Below are positions 7,586 to 16,720 of a DNA stretch of 64,000 bases, piece after piece. The stretch comes from an uncultured Anaerococcus sp. (GTDB taxonomy: Bacteria > Bacillota > Clostridia > Tissierellales > Peptoniphilaceae). The stretch covers positions 1 through 64,000 of the forward strand of contig NZ_CALTUX010000003.1 in the NCBI RefSeq assembly GCF_943912825.1, given 5' to 3'. Below the pieces are notes generated by a model. The model had not been told where the DNA came from, searched no databases, and saw only the letters and a program-made list of their open reading frames with translations. The first letter of the stretch is position 1. The number at the start of each line of letters is the position of its first letter. Made by a program: the position numbers and the translations under genes.

Positions 7586-9016
7586 ATGAATATACTTTTT
7601 CTTACTAGTGAATCAGTACCATTCATAAAGACAGGGGGCCTAGCAGATGTTGCTGGTGCCCTTCCTAAAGAACTTAAGAAAAAAGGCGTAGATATTAGAG
7701 TAGTTTTACCTCTTTATAAGAAAATCTCTGAAAGCTACAGAGAAAAGATGGAAAAAATTACAGAATTCTATGTAGATTTAGATTGGAAGCACCAGTATGC
7801 AGGTGTTTATCAACTTGAATGGGATGGAGTTACTTACTACTTTATAGATAACCTAGAATATTTTGATAGGGATGGACTCTATGGTTTTGGCGATGATGCC
7901 GAAAGATTTATATTCTTTTCAAAAGCCTGCACCCTATTACCTAAAGAAATAAACTTCAAACCAGACATCATTCATTCAAATGATTGGCATACAGCTATGG
8001 TAAATGTATTTGTAAATGACTATAGGATTGGCGATCCTTATTACGATGATATAAGAACCCTATTTACAATCCACAACCTTAAATACCAAGGTGTATTTGA
8101 TTCTGAAAACCTAAGACTAGCTGGTCTTGATGGAAGATATTTTAATGAAAATGACCTTAAATTTTACGATGCTATAAACTTTATTAAGGGAGGCATAATC
8201 CATGCTACCCATGTAAATACTGTATCAGAAAATTACGCAAGGGAAATCCAATATCCATTTTATGGCGAGGGCCTTGACGGGGTCATTAGACAATATAATT
8301 ACAAGCTAGATGGTATAGTAAATGGAATAGACTTTGAGGTTTGGAATCCAAAAACAGATCAAAATCTAGCAAAGAATTATGATGTTGATTCAATTGATGA
8401 TAAATACGCTAATAAGGCTTATTTACAGGAGCTTTATGGTCTTCCAGTTAGAGCAGACGTTCCAGTTTTAGGTATTGTATCAAGACTTAACGAAATGAAG
8501 GGTCTAGATTTGGTAAGATACATACTAGATGAGTTATTGCAAGAAGATATTCAGCTAGTAGTCCTAGGTACAGGCGACTATACTTATGAAGAGATGTTTA
8601 AATACTTTGAATGGAAATATCCTGACAAGGTAGCAGCAAGAATATATTATTCTGATAAAGAATCACATGATATTTATGCAGGCTGTGACTTCTACCTGAT
8701 GCCATCAGTATCTGAACCATGCGGTATAAGCCAGCTCATAGCTATGAGATACGGTACTTTGCCAATTGTAAGAGAAGCGGGTGGACTAAAGGATACAGTT
8801 ATACCTTATAATGAATATACAGGCGAAGGAACAGGATATTCCTTTGAAAATATTAATGCTCATGAGTTGTTATTTGCTATAAAGAATGCTGTAAATGTTT
8901 ATAATACAAACGAGCAAGCCCATAGGAAATTAATAACAAATGCTATGAGTCAAAACAATGACTGGGAAATGTCATCAGAAAAATATTTGAAACTATACGA
9001 AGAGATTAAAGCTTAA
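7586..9016 (+). CDS. glgA: Glycogen synthase (ADP-glucose type, GT5)
   Basis: Extends alpha-1,4-glucan using ADP-glucose. The N-terminal KTGGLADVAGALPKEL (15-30) is the ADP-glucose site of the GT5 family. The C-terminal Rossmann domain has SEPCGISQL with the conserved Glu near residue 377, followed by RYGTLPIVREAGGLKDTV. The 476-aa length is typical. It lies two bases after glgD. The operon supplies its substrate; no branching enzyme gene is found next to it. Confidence 0.97.
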   Translation: MNILFLTSESVPFIKTGGLADVAGALPKELKKKGVDIRVVLPLYKKISESYREKMEKITEFYVDLDWKHQYAGVYQLEWDGVTYYFIDNLEYFDRDGLYGFGDDAERFIFFSKACTLLPKEINFKPDIIHSNDWHTAMVNVFVNDYRIGDPYYDDIRTLFTIHNLKYQGVFDSENLRLAGLDGRYFNENDLKFYDAINFIKGGIIHATHVNTVSENYAREIQYPFYGEGLDGVIRQYNYKLDGIVNGIDFEVWNPKTDQNLAKNYDVDSIDDKYANKAYLQELYGLPVRADVPVLGIVSRLNEMKGLDLVRYILDELLQEDIQLVVLGTGDYTYEEMFKYFEWKYPDKVAARIYYSDKESHDIYAGCDFYLMPSVSEPCGISQLIAMRYGTLPIVREAGGLKDTVIPYNEYTGEGTGYSFENINAHELLFAIKNAVNVYNTNEQAHRKLITNAMSQNNDWEMSSEKYLKLYEEIKA

Positions 9017-9024
9017 GAGAAAAG

Positions 9025-11280
9025 ATGAAGACGAATAAGGAATTAATTATAAAGAGGATACAAAGTTTTTTGTATTCTCTTTATGCGAAAAACATAAAAA
9101 ACGCAAGAGTTAATGAAGTTTATGATTGCCTGTGCAGGTATATGATGGAGATAATCGGAAAAACCTGGGTTAAATCAAAAAAAATACGTGGTGATTTAGA
9201 TTATTATATTTTAAGTTTCGAATACCTACCTGGTAAATTAATAGATAGAAATATTCATAGATTAAAAATTAAAGATGAAATATCTGAAGCCCTTGAAGAG
9301 ATGGGCTTTGATTTTGATGAAGTACTTGCTTGCGAAAAGGAAGCTGACCTGGGCATAGGTGATATCGGTATAGGATCATCTGCCTTAATAAATGAATTAG
9401 CAAATCAAAAAAAACGAGCAGTAGCTTACGCTCTAAGATATGAAAATGGGAATTTGAAGCAAAAAATTGTCGATGGTAGACAAGTTGAGTACTCTGATTT
9501 CTGGCTTGAACAAGGTTCAAATTGGGAGCACAAGAAATCATTCTCTTATATACTTAATATAGATGGGAGAAAAAATAAATCTATAGCCTATGATATGCCT
9601 ATATTAAGTGATGATTCAAGTTTCGTAAATACACTTAGACTCTTTAAATCAGAAGCCCTAGATGCTATAAATATCGAAGACTTCTCTAGAGGTGATTTTC
9701 TAAAAGCCTATGATGACTATGTAAATATTAACTCTATTAACAAATTTCTTTATATAGACGATTCTACTTACGAAGGAAAGCTTCTTAGATTAAAGCAAGA
9801 ATATTTTTATTCTGTAAGTGCAATTAGAGATATTTTTAGAAGACAAATCAAAAAACATGGATCTGTAGAAAACATAGAAAAAAATATAAAAATATTTTCT
9901 CATGACATTCATCCTACACTTGCTTTGGTTGAATTTATTAGATTACTTACAAAAGAATATGATTATTCTTTAGATAAAGCTATAAGTATTTCTAGAATAG
10001 TTTTTGATCATGTTGCCTTCTCCATTACAGATGATGGAGTGGAAAATTATGACATAGAGATGCTTAGAAGGATAAATCCCGAAATAATGGATATGATTTT
10101 TGAAATACAAAAGTACCTTCAAATAAAAAATCATGAAGCTAGTCTTATAAGGGATGGCAAGGTTAGTTTTAGAAATATTAATAAATATCTATCTAATAAA
10201 TATAACTACCTTTCAAAAATAATATCTGATAGTAGGAAAAATGACATAAACCATTCTTATTTAAACTATGGTACAGATAGGATTTTATATAGCGAATCAG
10301 GAAATACTAGTTTATTAAATACCTTAAAAGATTTTGATATTAACTCCCTTTCTTATGAAGAAATTAAAAAAATTAATAAACTTAAAAACAATGATGACTT
10401 CATTAGGTCTTTGGATAAAGTAAAGTATAGTAATAAAGGTAAGCTTGCGAAAATTGCAGAAGAATCAACATCTGATTTAATTAATCCATATTCAATGGTA
10501 GATGTTCAGATTTCTCTAATGCATGAAAGTAAAAGGCAAATACTTAATTGCCTCGCAATAGCATATAAGTATTATATGCTTAAATATAATAGCAATTTAA
10601 GACTTACTCCTACGACATATGTATTTTCAGGTAAGGCCAATGAAGGCTACTTCATGGCGAAAGAAACTATTAAGTTCATACTAGCCCTAAAGAAGATGAT
10701 TGATAAGGATAAATTTATTAGGGAAAAGATAAAGATTGTATTTTTTGAGGATTTGGATGTAGAAAAAGTTAAATTTTTACTAGCAAGTGCAGATATTTAT
10801 ACAAATCTAACCTTAGCAAGTCTTGATAATCAAAATTTCCATATACTAAATTCTATATTCAATATGTCAAACATTTTAACATCAAAGGGTGGCATAGTAG
10901 ACAATCTTAAAGAGGAGAATGCTTTTTATAGGTTCGGACCAGAATTTAAGACCTTAGAACAAATGAATAAAGAAAATTCCTATAATGCAAATGAATTTTA
11001 CTATAATAGTGAAGTTGTTAAATTCACAATAGACAATCTTCTCAATGAAGATTACTCAAATTTTCCTTACAATTTTAAACTAATCTATGATCAGCTTCTA
11101 ATGTATAATGATTCTTTTAAAATATTCTATGATTTAGAAGATTTAATAAATACAAGAAAAATCATGGAGGAAGATTACTTGGATGTGAATAAGTGGGTTA
11201 ATAACGAACTTGAAAATATATTATGGGCGAATAATTTTAGATTGGATAATGTAATTAATAAAGCCTATGACTTTAACTAA
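9025..11280 (+). CDS. Degenerate glycogen phosphorylase homologue (GT35 fold, catalytic lysine motif lost)
   Basis: A 751-aa protein clearly built on the phosphorylase scaffold: YILSFEYLPGKL (61-72), ALRYENGNLKQKI (136-148), a SVSAIRDIFRR helix (263-273) and HDIHPTLALVEFIRLL (293-308) each match a canonical block. The catalytic signatures are missing. LGNGGLGRL has become LGIGDIGIGS (109-118). The block that should read EASGTGNMK, holding the PLP-binding lysine, is replaced around residues 595-625 by LASLDNQNFHILNS. The TNGI(T/S)QRRW region is also absent. It therefore probably cannot carry out phosphorolysis and may bind glucan or regulate its neighbours; that role is inference. The frame is long and intact and overlaps pulA by 14 nt, so it is not an ordinary decaying pseudogene. 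Confidence 0.75.
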   Translation: MKTNKELIIKRIQSFLYSLYAKNIKNARVNEVYDCLCRYMMEIIGKTWVKSKKIRGDLDYYILSFEYLPGKLIDRNIHRLKIKDEISEALEEMGFDFDEVLACEKEADLGIGDIGIGSSALINELANQKKRAVAYALRYENGNLKQKIVDGRQVEYSDFWLEQGSNWEHKKSFSYILNIDGRKNKSIAYDMPILSDDSSFVNTLRLFKSEALDAINIEDFSRGDFLKAYDDYVNINSINKFLYIDDSTYEGKLLRLKQEYFYSVSAIRDIFRRQIKKHGSVENIEKNIKIFSHDIHPTLALVEFIRLLTKEYDYSLDKAISISRIVFDHVAFSITDDGVENYDIEMLRRINPEIMDMIFEIQKYLQIKNHEASLIRDGKVSFRNINKYLSNKYNYLSKIISDSRKNDINHSYLNYGTDRILYSESGNTSLLNTLKDFDINSLSYEEIKKINKLKNNDDFIRSLDKVKYSNKGKLAKIAEESTSDLINPYSMVDVQISLMHESKRQILNCLAIAYKYYMLKYNSNLRLTPTTYVFSGKANEGYFMAKETIKFILALKKMIDKDKFIREKIKIVFFEDLDVEKVKFLLASADIYTNLTLASLDNQNFHILNSIFNMSNILTSKGGIVDNLKEENAFYRFGPEFKTLEQMNKENSYNANEFYYNSEVVKFTIDNLLNEDYSNFPYNFKLIYDQLLMYNDSFKIFYDLEDLINTRKIMEEDYLDVNKWVNNELENILWANNFRLDNVINKAYDFN

Positions 11281-13174
11281 AGAAAAAATAAAATTAACTT
11301 ATGAAGATATAAAAGATATAAAATTAGGAGCAAATTATAACAAGTCCTACACAGAATTTAGGGTATTTGCGCCAGATAGAAATAAGATTGACCTAGTACT
11401 AACTGATGACTATAAGAAAGTCAGAAGAGATATTTATCCCCTAAAAAAAGATGAAATGGGAATATTTTCTCTAAGACTAGAAGGTGATTTTGATGGATAT
11501 TTTTATAACTATATTGTAGAAGATGAATTTGAGGTGACAGATCCTTATTCATACTCAGCATCTATAAATTCGATCTATTCTGCTGTAGTAGACTTAAAAG
11601 ATACTGATCCTGAAGGATTTAGAGACCTTGAAATACCTAGTATCAAAGAAAATGATGCTATTATCTATGAAATGAGTATAAAAAATTATACAGCAGATAA
11701 GTCAAGTGGAGTTTTTAACAGAGGAAAATACCTAGGTCTTAGTGAGAAAAACACTAAATATAAAAATATTAAAACAGGTCTTGATAATATTCTTGAGCTT
11801 GGAATAAGCCATGTTCAGATATTACCTTTTTATGACTTCATAACAGTTGATGAAAGAAGTGATGCATTTTTTGATGATGACAACTACAATTGGGGATATG
11901 ACCCAGAATTGTATTTCGCACCAGAAGGGTCCTATGCATCCAACCCATGGGATCCAAAATCAAGAATAAGAGAAGCAAAAAATATGGTTAAGTCCTTCCA
12001 TGAAAATGGAATAGGGGTAATCATGGATGTGGTATTTAACCACACTTATAAGACAATAGACTCAAATTTGAATACACTTGCTCCTAATTATTATCATAGG
12101 ACAAATCCTGATGGTTCATTTTCAAATGGATCAGGTTGTGGTAATGAAGTTGCAAGTGAGAATCCCTTTGTTAGAAAGTTAATAATAGATTCCTTAGTTT
12201 ATTGGGCCAAGGAATATAAGATTGATGGCTTTAGGTTTGATTTAATGGCTCTGATTGATTTAGACACAATGAAACTTGCAATTAAAGAACTTAAAAAAAT
12301 CAACCCTAACATTCTAATATATGGTGAGCCTTGGATGGCACTAGGTTCAACTTTAAGCTATGATTTGCAAATTTGGAAGGGGGCACAAAGGTCTAATAAC
12401 TTTGGTGTTTTCAATGATACTTTTAGAGATGCAATAAAGGGTGATGTAAATTCCTATGGTAAGGGATATATCCAAGGTATTTATTCTCTTAAAAAGGAAA
12501 TTGAATTAGGAATAGCAGGATCAATAAATTATTCTGAAGACAGGATAGGTTTTGCAGATGATGCTAATGAGACAATCAACTACTTTAACTGTCATGATAA
12601 TTTGATTTTATATGACAAATTATCAATTTCGCTGGACAGTACAGAAAATATTGACTCCTATGTCAAATTAGCAATGGCCATAGTTATGCTATCTTTTGGT
12701 AAACCATTTATATATGAAGGAAATGAGTTTAATCATAGCAAGAAAAATGATGCAAACTCATATAATTCTCCATTGTCTATAAATGCTATCAACTGGCAAG
12801 AAAAGGAAGCAAATTACGACTTGTTTGAGTATACAAAGGAGCTAATAAACTTAAGAAAATCAATAGATGTATTTTCTTATACAAGCGAAGATCTAATAAG
12901 GGAGAAGCTAAAATTTAATGATGGTCTAGATGATTCTATAGTTGGTTATTTACTGGATAATAAGTATTTAGTATTCATTAACGCTAATTGTAATGATATG
13001 CATATAAGTGCGGATATTTTAAGATCATCTATTGATAATATAAATTCTAAAAAAATTGAAAAAGTTTTTGATAAAGAGGGTAAGAATAATATAGGTATTG
13101 ATATAGAAAGTGGACTTAGTTTAGATTCACTGTCAGTAAATGTATATAAAATAGGAGAAGCAGATGGACTATAA
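11267..13174 (+). CDS. pulA: Type I pullulanase / glycogen debranching glycosidase
   Basis: GH13 enzyme hydrolysing alpha-1,6 branch points in pullulan or glycogen. An N-terminal CBM48-like domain (about 20-110) precedes the barrel. YNWGYDPELYFAPEGSY is the type I pullulanase signature. The four conserved GH13 regions are MDVVFNHT (253-260), GFRFDLM with nucleophile D325, YGEPW with acid/base E354, and CHDN with D444. No signal peptide is seen, so it acts on intracellular glucan. The 635-aa length suits a cytoplasmic form. The ATG overlaps the previous gene by 14 nt without an obvious ribosome site, suggesting coupling, and the end overlaps pgm by 11 nt. Confidence 0.93.
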   Translation: MTLTKEKIKLTYEDIKDIKLGANYNKSYTEFRVFAPDRNKIDLVLTDDYKKVRRDIYPLKKDEMGIFSLRLEGDFDGYFYNYIVEDEFEVTDPYSYSASINSIYSAVVDLKDTDPEGFRDLEIPSIKENDAIIYEMSIKNYTADKSSGVFNRGKYLGLSEKNTKYKNIKTGLDNILELGISHVQILPFYDFITVDERSDAFFDDDNYNWGYDPELYFAPEGSYASNPWDPKSRIREAKNMVKSFHENGIGVIMDVVFNHTYKTIDSNLNTLAPNYYHRTNPDGSFSNGSGCGNEVASENPFVRKLIIDSLVYWAKEYKIDGFRFDLMALIDLDTMKLAIKELKKINPNILIYGEPWMALGSTLSYDLQIWKGAQRSNNFGVFNDTFRDAIKGDVNSYGKGYIQGIYSLKKEIELGIAGSINYSEDRIGFADDANETINYFNCHDNLILYDKLSISLDSTENIDSYVKLAMAIVMLSFGKPFIYEGNEFNHSKKNDANSYNSPLSINAINWQEKEANYDLFEYTKELINLRKSIDVFSYTSEDLIREKLKFNDGLDDSIVGYLLDNKYLVFINANCNDMHISADILRSSIDNINSKKIEKVFDKEGKNNIGIDIESGLSLDSLSVNVYKIGEADGL

Positions 13175-14858
13175 GAAAAATTTTGAAACTTGGTACAATG
13201 ATGATAGGTTTGATGAAGAAACAAGAAAAGAACTTGAAGCTATCAAAGATAATGATGAAGAGATTAAAGATAGGTTTTATCAATCTTTAAAATTTGGTAC
13301 AGCAGGTCTTAGAGGAAAACTAGGAGCTGGTACTAACAGGATGAATAATTATATGGTAGCTCAAGCAACCCAAGCTTTTGCAGATACAATCGCAGAAGGT
13401 GGGGAAGAAGCTAAAAAACGTGGTGTAGCAATTGCTTATGACGTTAGACACATGTCAAAAGAATTTGCTAAGATTACTGCTGAAGTATTTGCTGCTAATG
13501 GAATAAAAGTTTATATCCACAAAGAAATCCAACCAACACCAGTATGCTCATTCACTATAAGAGAGCTTAATTGTGTTGCTGGTGTAATGGTAACAGCTTC
13601 ACACAACCCAAGAGAATATAATGGTTACAAGGCTTATAATGAAGAAGGTAGCCAAATAATGGATGAGACTGCTAATAAAATTTTAGGCTACATCGCTGAC
13701 CACCAAGACTTTTTTGAAATAAAAAGACTAGACTTTGAAAAAGGCCTTGAAGATGGAATAATTGAGTATGTAAGCGATGAATTACTAGAAAAATATGTAT
13801 CACTAATCAAAGATTGTACAATCCATGATGAAGGAATTGATAAGGATATCAGCGTTGTATATTCTCCACTTAATGGTACTGGAAATAAGTTAGTTAGAAG
13901 AATACTTAAAGAAAGAGGATTTACAAATATTCACGTAGTAAAAGAACAAGAAAATCCTGACCCTGACTTTACTACAGTAGGTTATCCAAACCCAGAAGAT
14001 CCAAAAGCTTTCAAATATTCTGAAGAATTAGGAAAAGAAACTAAGGCTGAATTATTACTTGCTACAGACCCAGATGCAGATAGGTGTGCTGTAGAAGTAT
14101 TAGATAAAGATGGTAGCTATAAGTTCTTAACTGGTAACCTAATAGGCTCATTACTTACAAATTATGTTTTATCTGGCCTATCTGAAAAAGGTGAACTTCC
14201 AGAAAATCCTGCAGTTGTAAAATCAATAGTTACTACAGATTTAGTTGCACCAATTGCAAAAAAATATGGAGTTGCTAAATACGATGTCCTAACAGGATTT
14301 AAAAATATCTATGATAAGGCAAATGAACTAGAAAGAGAAAATACAGGTAAATTTGTATTTGGTTTTGAAGAATCAATTGGATATAACTACAAAGATTTTG
14401 TAAGGGATAAAGATGCTGTTAACTCTGCTATGTTGATAACAGAAATGGCAGCTTACTACAAGAGCCAAGGTAAATCTTTAATTGACGTAATTAATGAAAT
14501 TTACGAAGAACATGGATATTATTCAAATGAAGTTGTATCAATCACACTTGAAGGTGTTGATGGTCAAGAAAGAATAGCTAGAATAATGTCTGAAGTTAGA
14601 GAAAATCCTATCAAAGAAATTGGTGGAGATAAGATTGATAGCCTAATTGATTATCAAAACGATGATACAGGCCTACCAAAATCTAACGTATTAAAATACT
14701 TCTTCGAAGATGGATCTTGGGTAACACTTAGACCATCAGGTACAGAACCAAAAATTAAAATTTATGTTAACTCTATAGCTTCTAGTATGGATAAGGCAAA
14801 AGCCAAAAAAGATACTACTATTAAATACATGGAAGATATAATAGATTCTATCCATTAA
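13164..14858 (+). CDS. Phosphoglucomutase / phosphomannomutase (alpha-D-phosphohexomutase family)
   Basis: Interconverts glucose-6-phosphate and glucose-1-phosphate, linking the glucan operon to glycolysis. The active-site loop VTASHNPREYNGYK carries the phosphoserine at S146. The metal loop DPDADR, the sugar-binding GFEES and the C-terminal phosphate-binding RPSGTEPKIK are all present. The 564-aa length matches the PgcA-type enzyme of Firmicutes. GGAG lies 7 nt before the ATG and the start overlaps pulA by 11 nt. It is the last gene of the operon, followed by a strong terminator. Confidence 0.95.
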   Translation: MDYKKNFETWYNDDRFDEETRKELEAIKDNDEEIKDRFYQSLKFGTAGLRGKLGAGTNRMNNYMVAQATQAFADTIAEGGEEAKKRGVAIAYDVRHMSKEFAKITAEVFAANGIKVYIHKEIQPTPVCSFTIRELNCVAGVMVTASHNPREYNGYKAYNEEGSQIMDETANKILGYIADHQDFFEIKRLDFEKGLEDGIIEYVSDELLEKYVSLIKDCTIHDEGIDKDISVVYSPLNGTGNKLVRRILKERGFTNIHVVKEQENPDPDFTTVGYPNPEDPKAFKYSEELGKETKAELLLATDPDADRCAVEVLDKDGSYKFLTGNLIGSLLTNYVLSGLSEKGELPENPAVVKSIVTTDLVAPIAKKYGVAKYDVLTGFKNIYDKANELERENTGKFVFGFEESIGYNYKDFVRDKDAVNSAMLITEMAAYYKSQGKSLIDVINEIYEEHGYYSNEVVSITLEGVDGQERIARIMSEVRENPIKEIGGDKIDSLIDYQNDDTGLPKSNVLKYFFEDGSWVTLRPSGTEPKIKIYVNSIASSMDKAKAKKDTTIKYMEDIIDSIH

Positions 14859-14864
14859 ATATAA

Positions 14865-14892
14865 GGCCTCAGGTTTATCCTGAGGTTTTTTT
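14865..14892 (+). terminator. Terminator of the glg operon
   Basis: CCTCAGG (14867-14873), a 5-nt loop and CCTGAGG (14879-14885), followed by seven T. It begins 6 nt after the pgm stop. Confidence 0.92.
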
Positions 14893-14901
14893 ATTTTAAA
14901 C

Positions 14902-14930
14902 TTGAAATTAAGATTAAAATATCATAATAT
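14902..14930 (+). promoter_or_regulatory. Promoter of the FHA-FtsW-PBP operon
   Basis: TTGAAA (14902-14907), a 17-bp spacer and TAATAT (14925-14930), 22 nt upstream of the FHA gene start. Confidence 0.6.
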
Positions 14931-14952
14931 ATAGCCAAGGAGTATTAAATAT

Positions 14953-15456
14953 ATGGAAAACTTTTTTAATCTTATTGATAAAATATTTTCAATCAATGTA
15001 TTTGGAAATTTAACTTTATATCAATTATTATCAACAATATTGAAGTATCTCTTTGTTTTTGTTGTTTTTTATTTCATATATTCTATTATCAGAATTATAT
15101 ATTACGATGTAAGAACAACACTTAAGAAAGAACAAGAATATGATGCCTACCTAAACCTAATAAATAAGTATGATGGCTTCAACTTTGAAGTGCAAGAGTA
15201 TTATTTTTTAGGAGAGAATAATACAATAGGTCGTGATAAGAAAAATACAATAGAAATAAATGATAAGTATCTTTCAAAATTTCACGCTAGAATCTTACAG
15301 GATGAGGATATGTATTTCCTAGAAGATTTAAAATCAGCCAATGGAACATACTTAAATGATGAAAGAATTGAAGATGCCATAGAATTAAAATCTGGAGATG
15401 TAATTAGACTTGGCTCTCTAAAATTCTTGTTTGAACAGGATGAAAAAGATGTTTAA
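14953..15456 (+). CDS. Membrane-anchored FHA-domain protein
   Basis: A 167-aa protein with one transmembrane segment (about 22-49) and a cytoplasmic FHA domain (about 80-155) showing IGRDKKNTIEI, the S-x-x-H of YLSKFHARI and the NG turn of ANGTYLNDERI. FHA domains bind phosphothreonine on partner proteins. It is first in an operon with an FtsW/RodA flippase-polymerase and a class B PBP, the same gene trio seen near Ser/Thr kinases in Actinobacteria and some Clostridia. A role as phosphorylation-dependent scaffold of peptidoglycan synthesis is an inference; no kinase gene is in this window. Confidence 0.85.
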   Translation: MENFFNLIDKIFSINVFGNLTLYQLLSTILKYLFVFVVFYFIYSIIRIIYYDVRTTLKKEQEYDAYLNLINKYDGFNFEVQEYYFLGENNTIGRDKKNTIEINDKYLSKFHARILQDEDMYFLEDLKSANGTYLNDERIEDAIELKSGDVIRLGSLKFLFEQDEKDV

Positions 15457-16720
15457 GAAATTAGATAATCCAGAAAAATCAATGGTACGCTCCAGAGCCA
15501 AGGCAAACATCTTATTATTTATATTTGAGTTTTTAAGCTTATCATTGGCTATGATTTTTAATATAGAAAACTTGACTAATATTGATTTTTACACCTATAT
15601 AGCCATATTGATAGTTACCTTGCTAGTATCATTTTTAGTAGATAGGTTTACAAAGTCTGATAATATTCTGCTATTGATAGTAAATATGCTATTTTCTATC
15701 GGTGTTGCGATAATTTATAGACTTGATCCAAAGCTAGGAAGAAGGCAGTTACAGTTTTATTTAGCTGGAGTAGTTTTATTTTTCCTTACCTATTTTATCC
15801 TAAAATCATTTAAGTCATGGGATAAGTTAATTTTATTCTATGCGGGTGTATCAATTCTCTTGTTTATCATAACCCTAATATTTGGTAGCTATATTGGCGG
15901 GGCCAAAAACTGGATAGTGATAAAAAATATTATTACAATACAACCATCAGAGTTTATAAAAGTACCTTTGGCTTTTTTTATAGCTAGTTTTTATGCGAAT
16001 TTCAATAAAATTAGCTTAAAACCATTTGGAAGATATTTTATGAATTTTATAATCTACGTATTTATAGGATTCTTATTCCTTCAAAAAGACTTGGGAACTG
16101 CACTAATATTTTTTGGAACTCTTATAGTTAGCCAATTTGTATATGAAAAAGATAGAAGGTTAATATTTATAAATATGTTCTTCATGATAATAGGTTCTAT
16201 AGTAGCATATTTTCTATTTGGCCATGTTAGGATAAGAGTAAGTACTTGGCTTGATCCTTGGTCAGATATAAATGTTACAGGCTATCAGATAACCCAAGCT
16301 CTCTTTGCGACAGCAAGCGGTGGTCTATTTGGTACTGGCATAGGCTTAGGTCATCCTGATTATGTTCCAGTTGCTGAATCTGATTTCATTTTTTCTGCAA
16401 TTTGTGAAGAGATGGGTATTTTCATGGGGATTGGTGTTGTTCTATTATTTATGATTCTAGTATACAGGGCCTTAAAAATTTCTTTGACCCAGCAGGTAAA
16501 ATTCTACTCAGTCCTTGCTTTTTGCATAGGAGTATTATTTGCTTTACAGACATTAATAATATTAGGTGGAGTGCTTAAGATAATTCCACTTACAGGCGTA
16601 ACCCTACCTTTTATAAGTCAAGGTGGATCTTCAATGCTCGCAGGTTTTATTCTTTTAGGATGCTTGCAATATTGTGGGGAAGAAATAAATCTTGGAGGGT
16701 CTAAAAATGTCAAACGATAA
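15449..16720 (+). CDS. FtsW/RodA/SpoVE family peptidoglycan polymerase
   Basis: SEDS-family membrane glycosyltransferase that polymerises lipid II together with a class B PBP, which is encoded next. About ten hydrophobic segments span the protein. Family signatures include GAKNWI, PSEFIKVPLAFFIA, FLQKDLGTALIFF and the C-terminal PLTGVTLPFISQGGSSML. I place the start at ATG 15449 (MFKKLDN), with AGGA 8 nt before it and an 8-nt overlap with the FHA gene. ATG 15440 and TTG 15431 in the same frame are alternatives. Whether it serves elongation (RodA) or division (FtsW) cannot be told from sequence alone. Confidence 0.92.
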   Translation: MFKKLDNPEKSMVRSRAKANILLFIFEFLSLSLAMIFNIENLTNIDFYTYIAILIVTLLVSFLVDRFTKSDNILLLIVNMLFSIGVAIIYRLDPKLGRRQLQFYLAGVVLFFLTYFILKSFKSWDKLILFYAGVSILLFIITLIFGSYIGGAKNWIVIKNIITIQPSEFIKVPLAFFIASFYANFNKISLKPFGRYFMNFIIYVFIGFLFLQKDLGTALIFFGTLIVSQFVYEKDRRLIFINMFFMIIGSIVAYFLFGHVRIRVSTWLDPWSDINVTGYQITQALFATASGGLFGTGIGLGHPDYVPVAESDFIFSAICEEMGIFMGIGVVLLFMILVYRALKISLTQQVKFYSVLAFCIGVLFALQTLIILGGVLKIIPLTGVTLPFISQGGSSMLAGFILLGCLQYCGEEINLGGSKNVKR

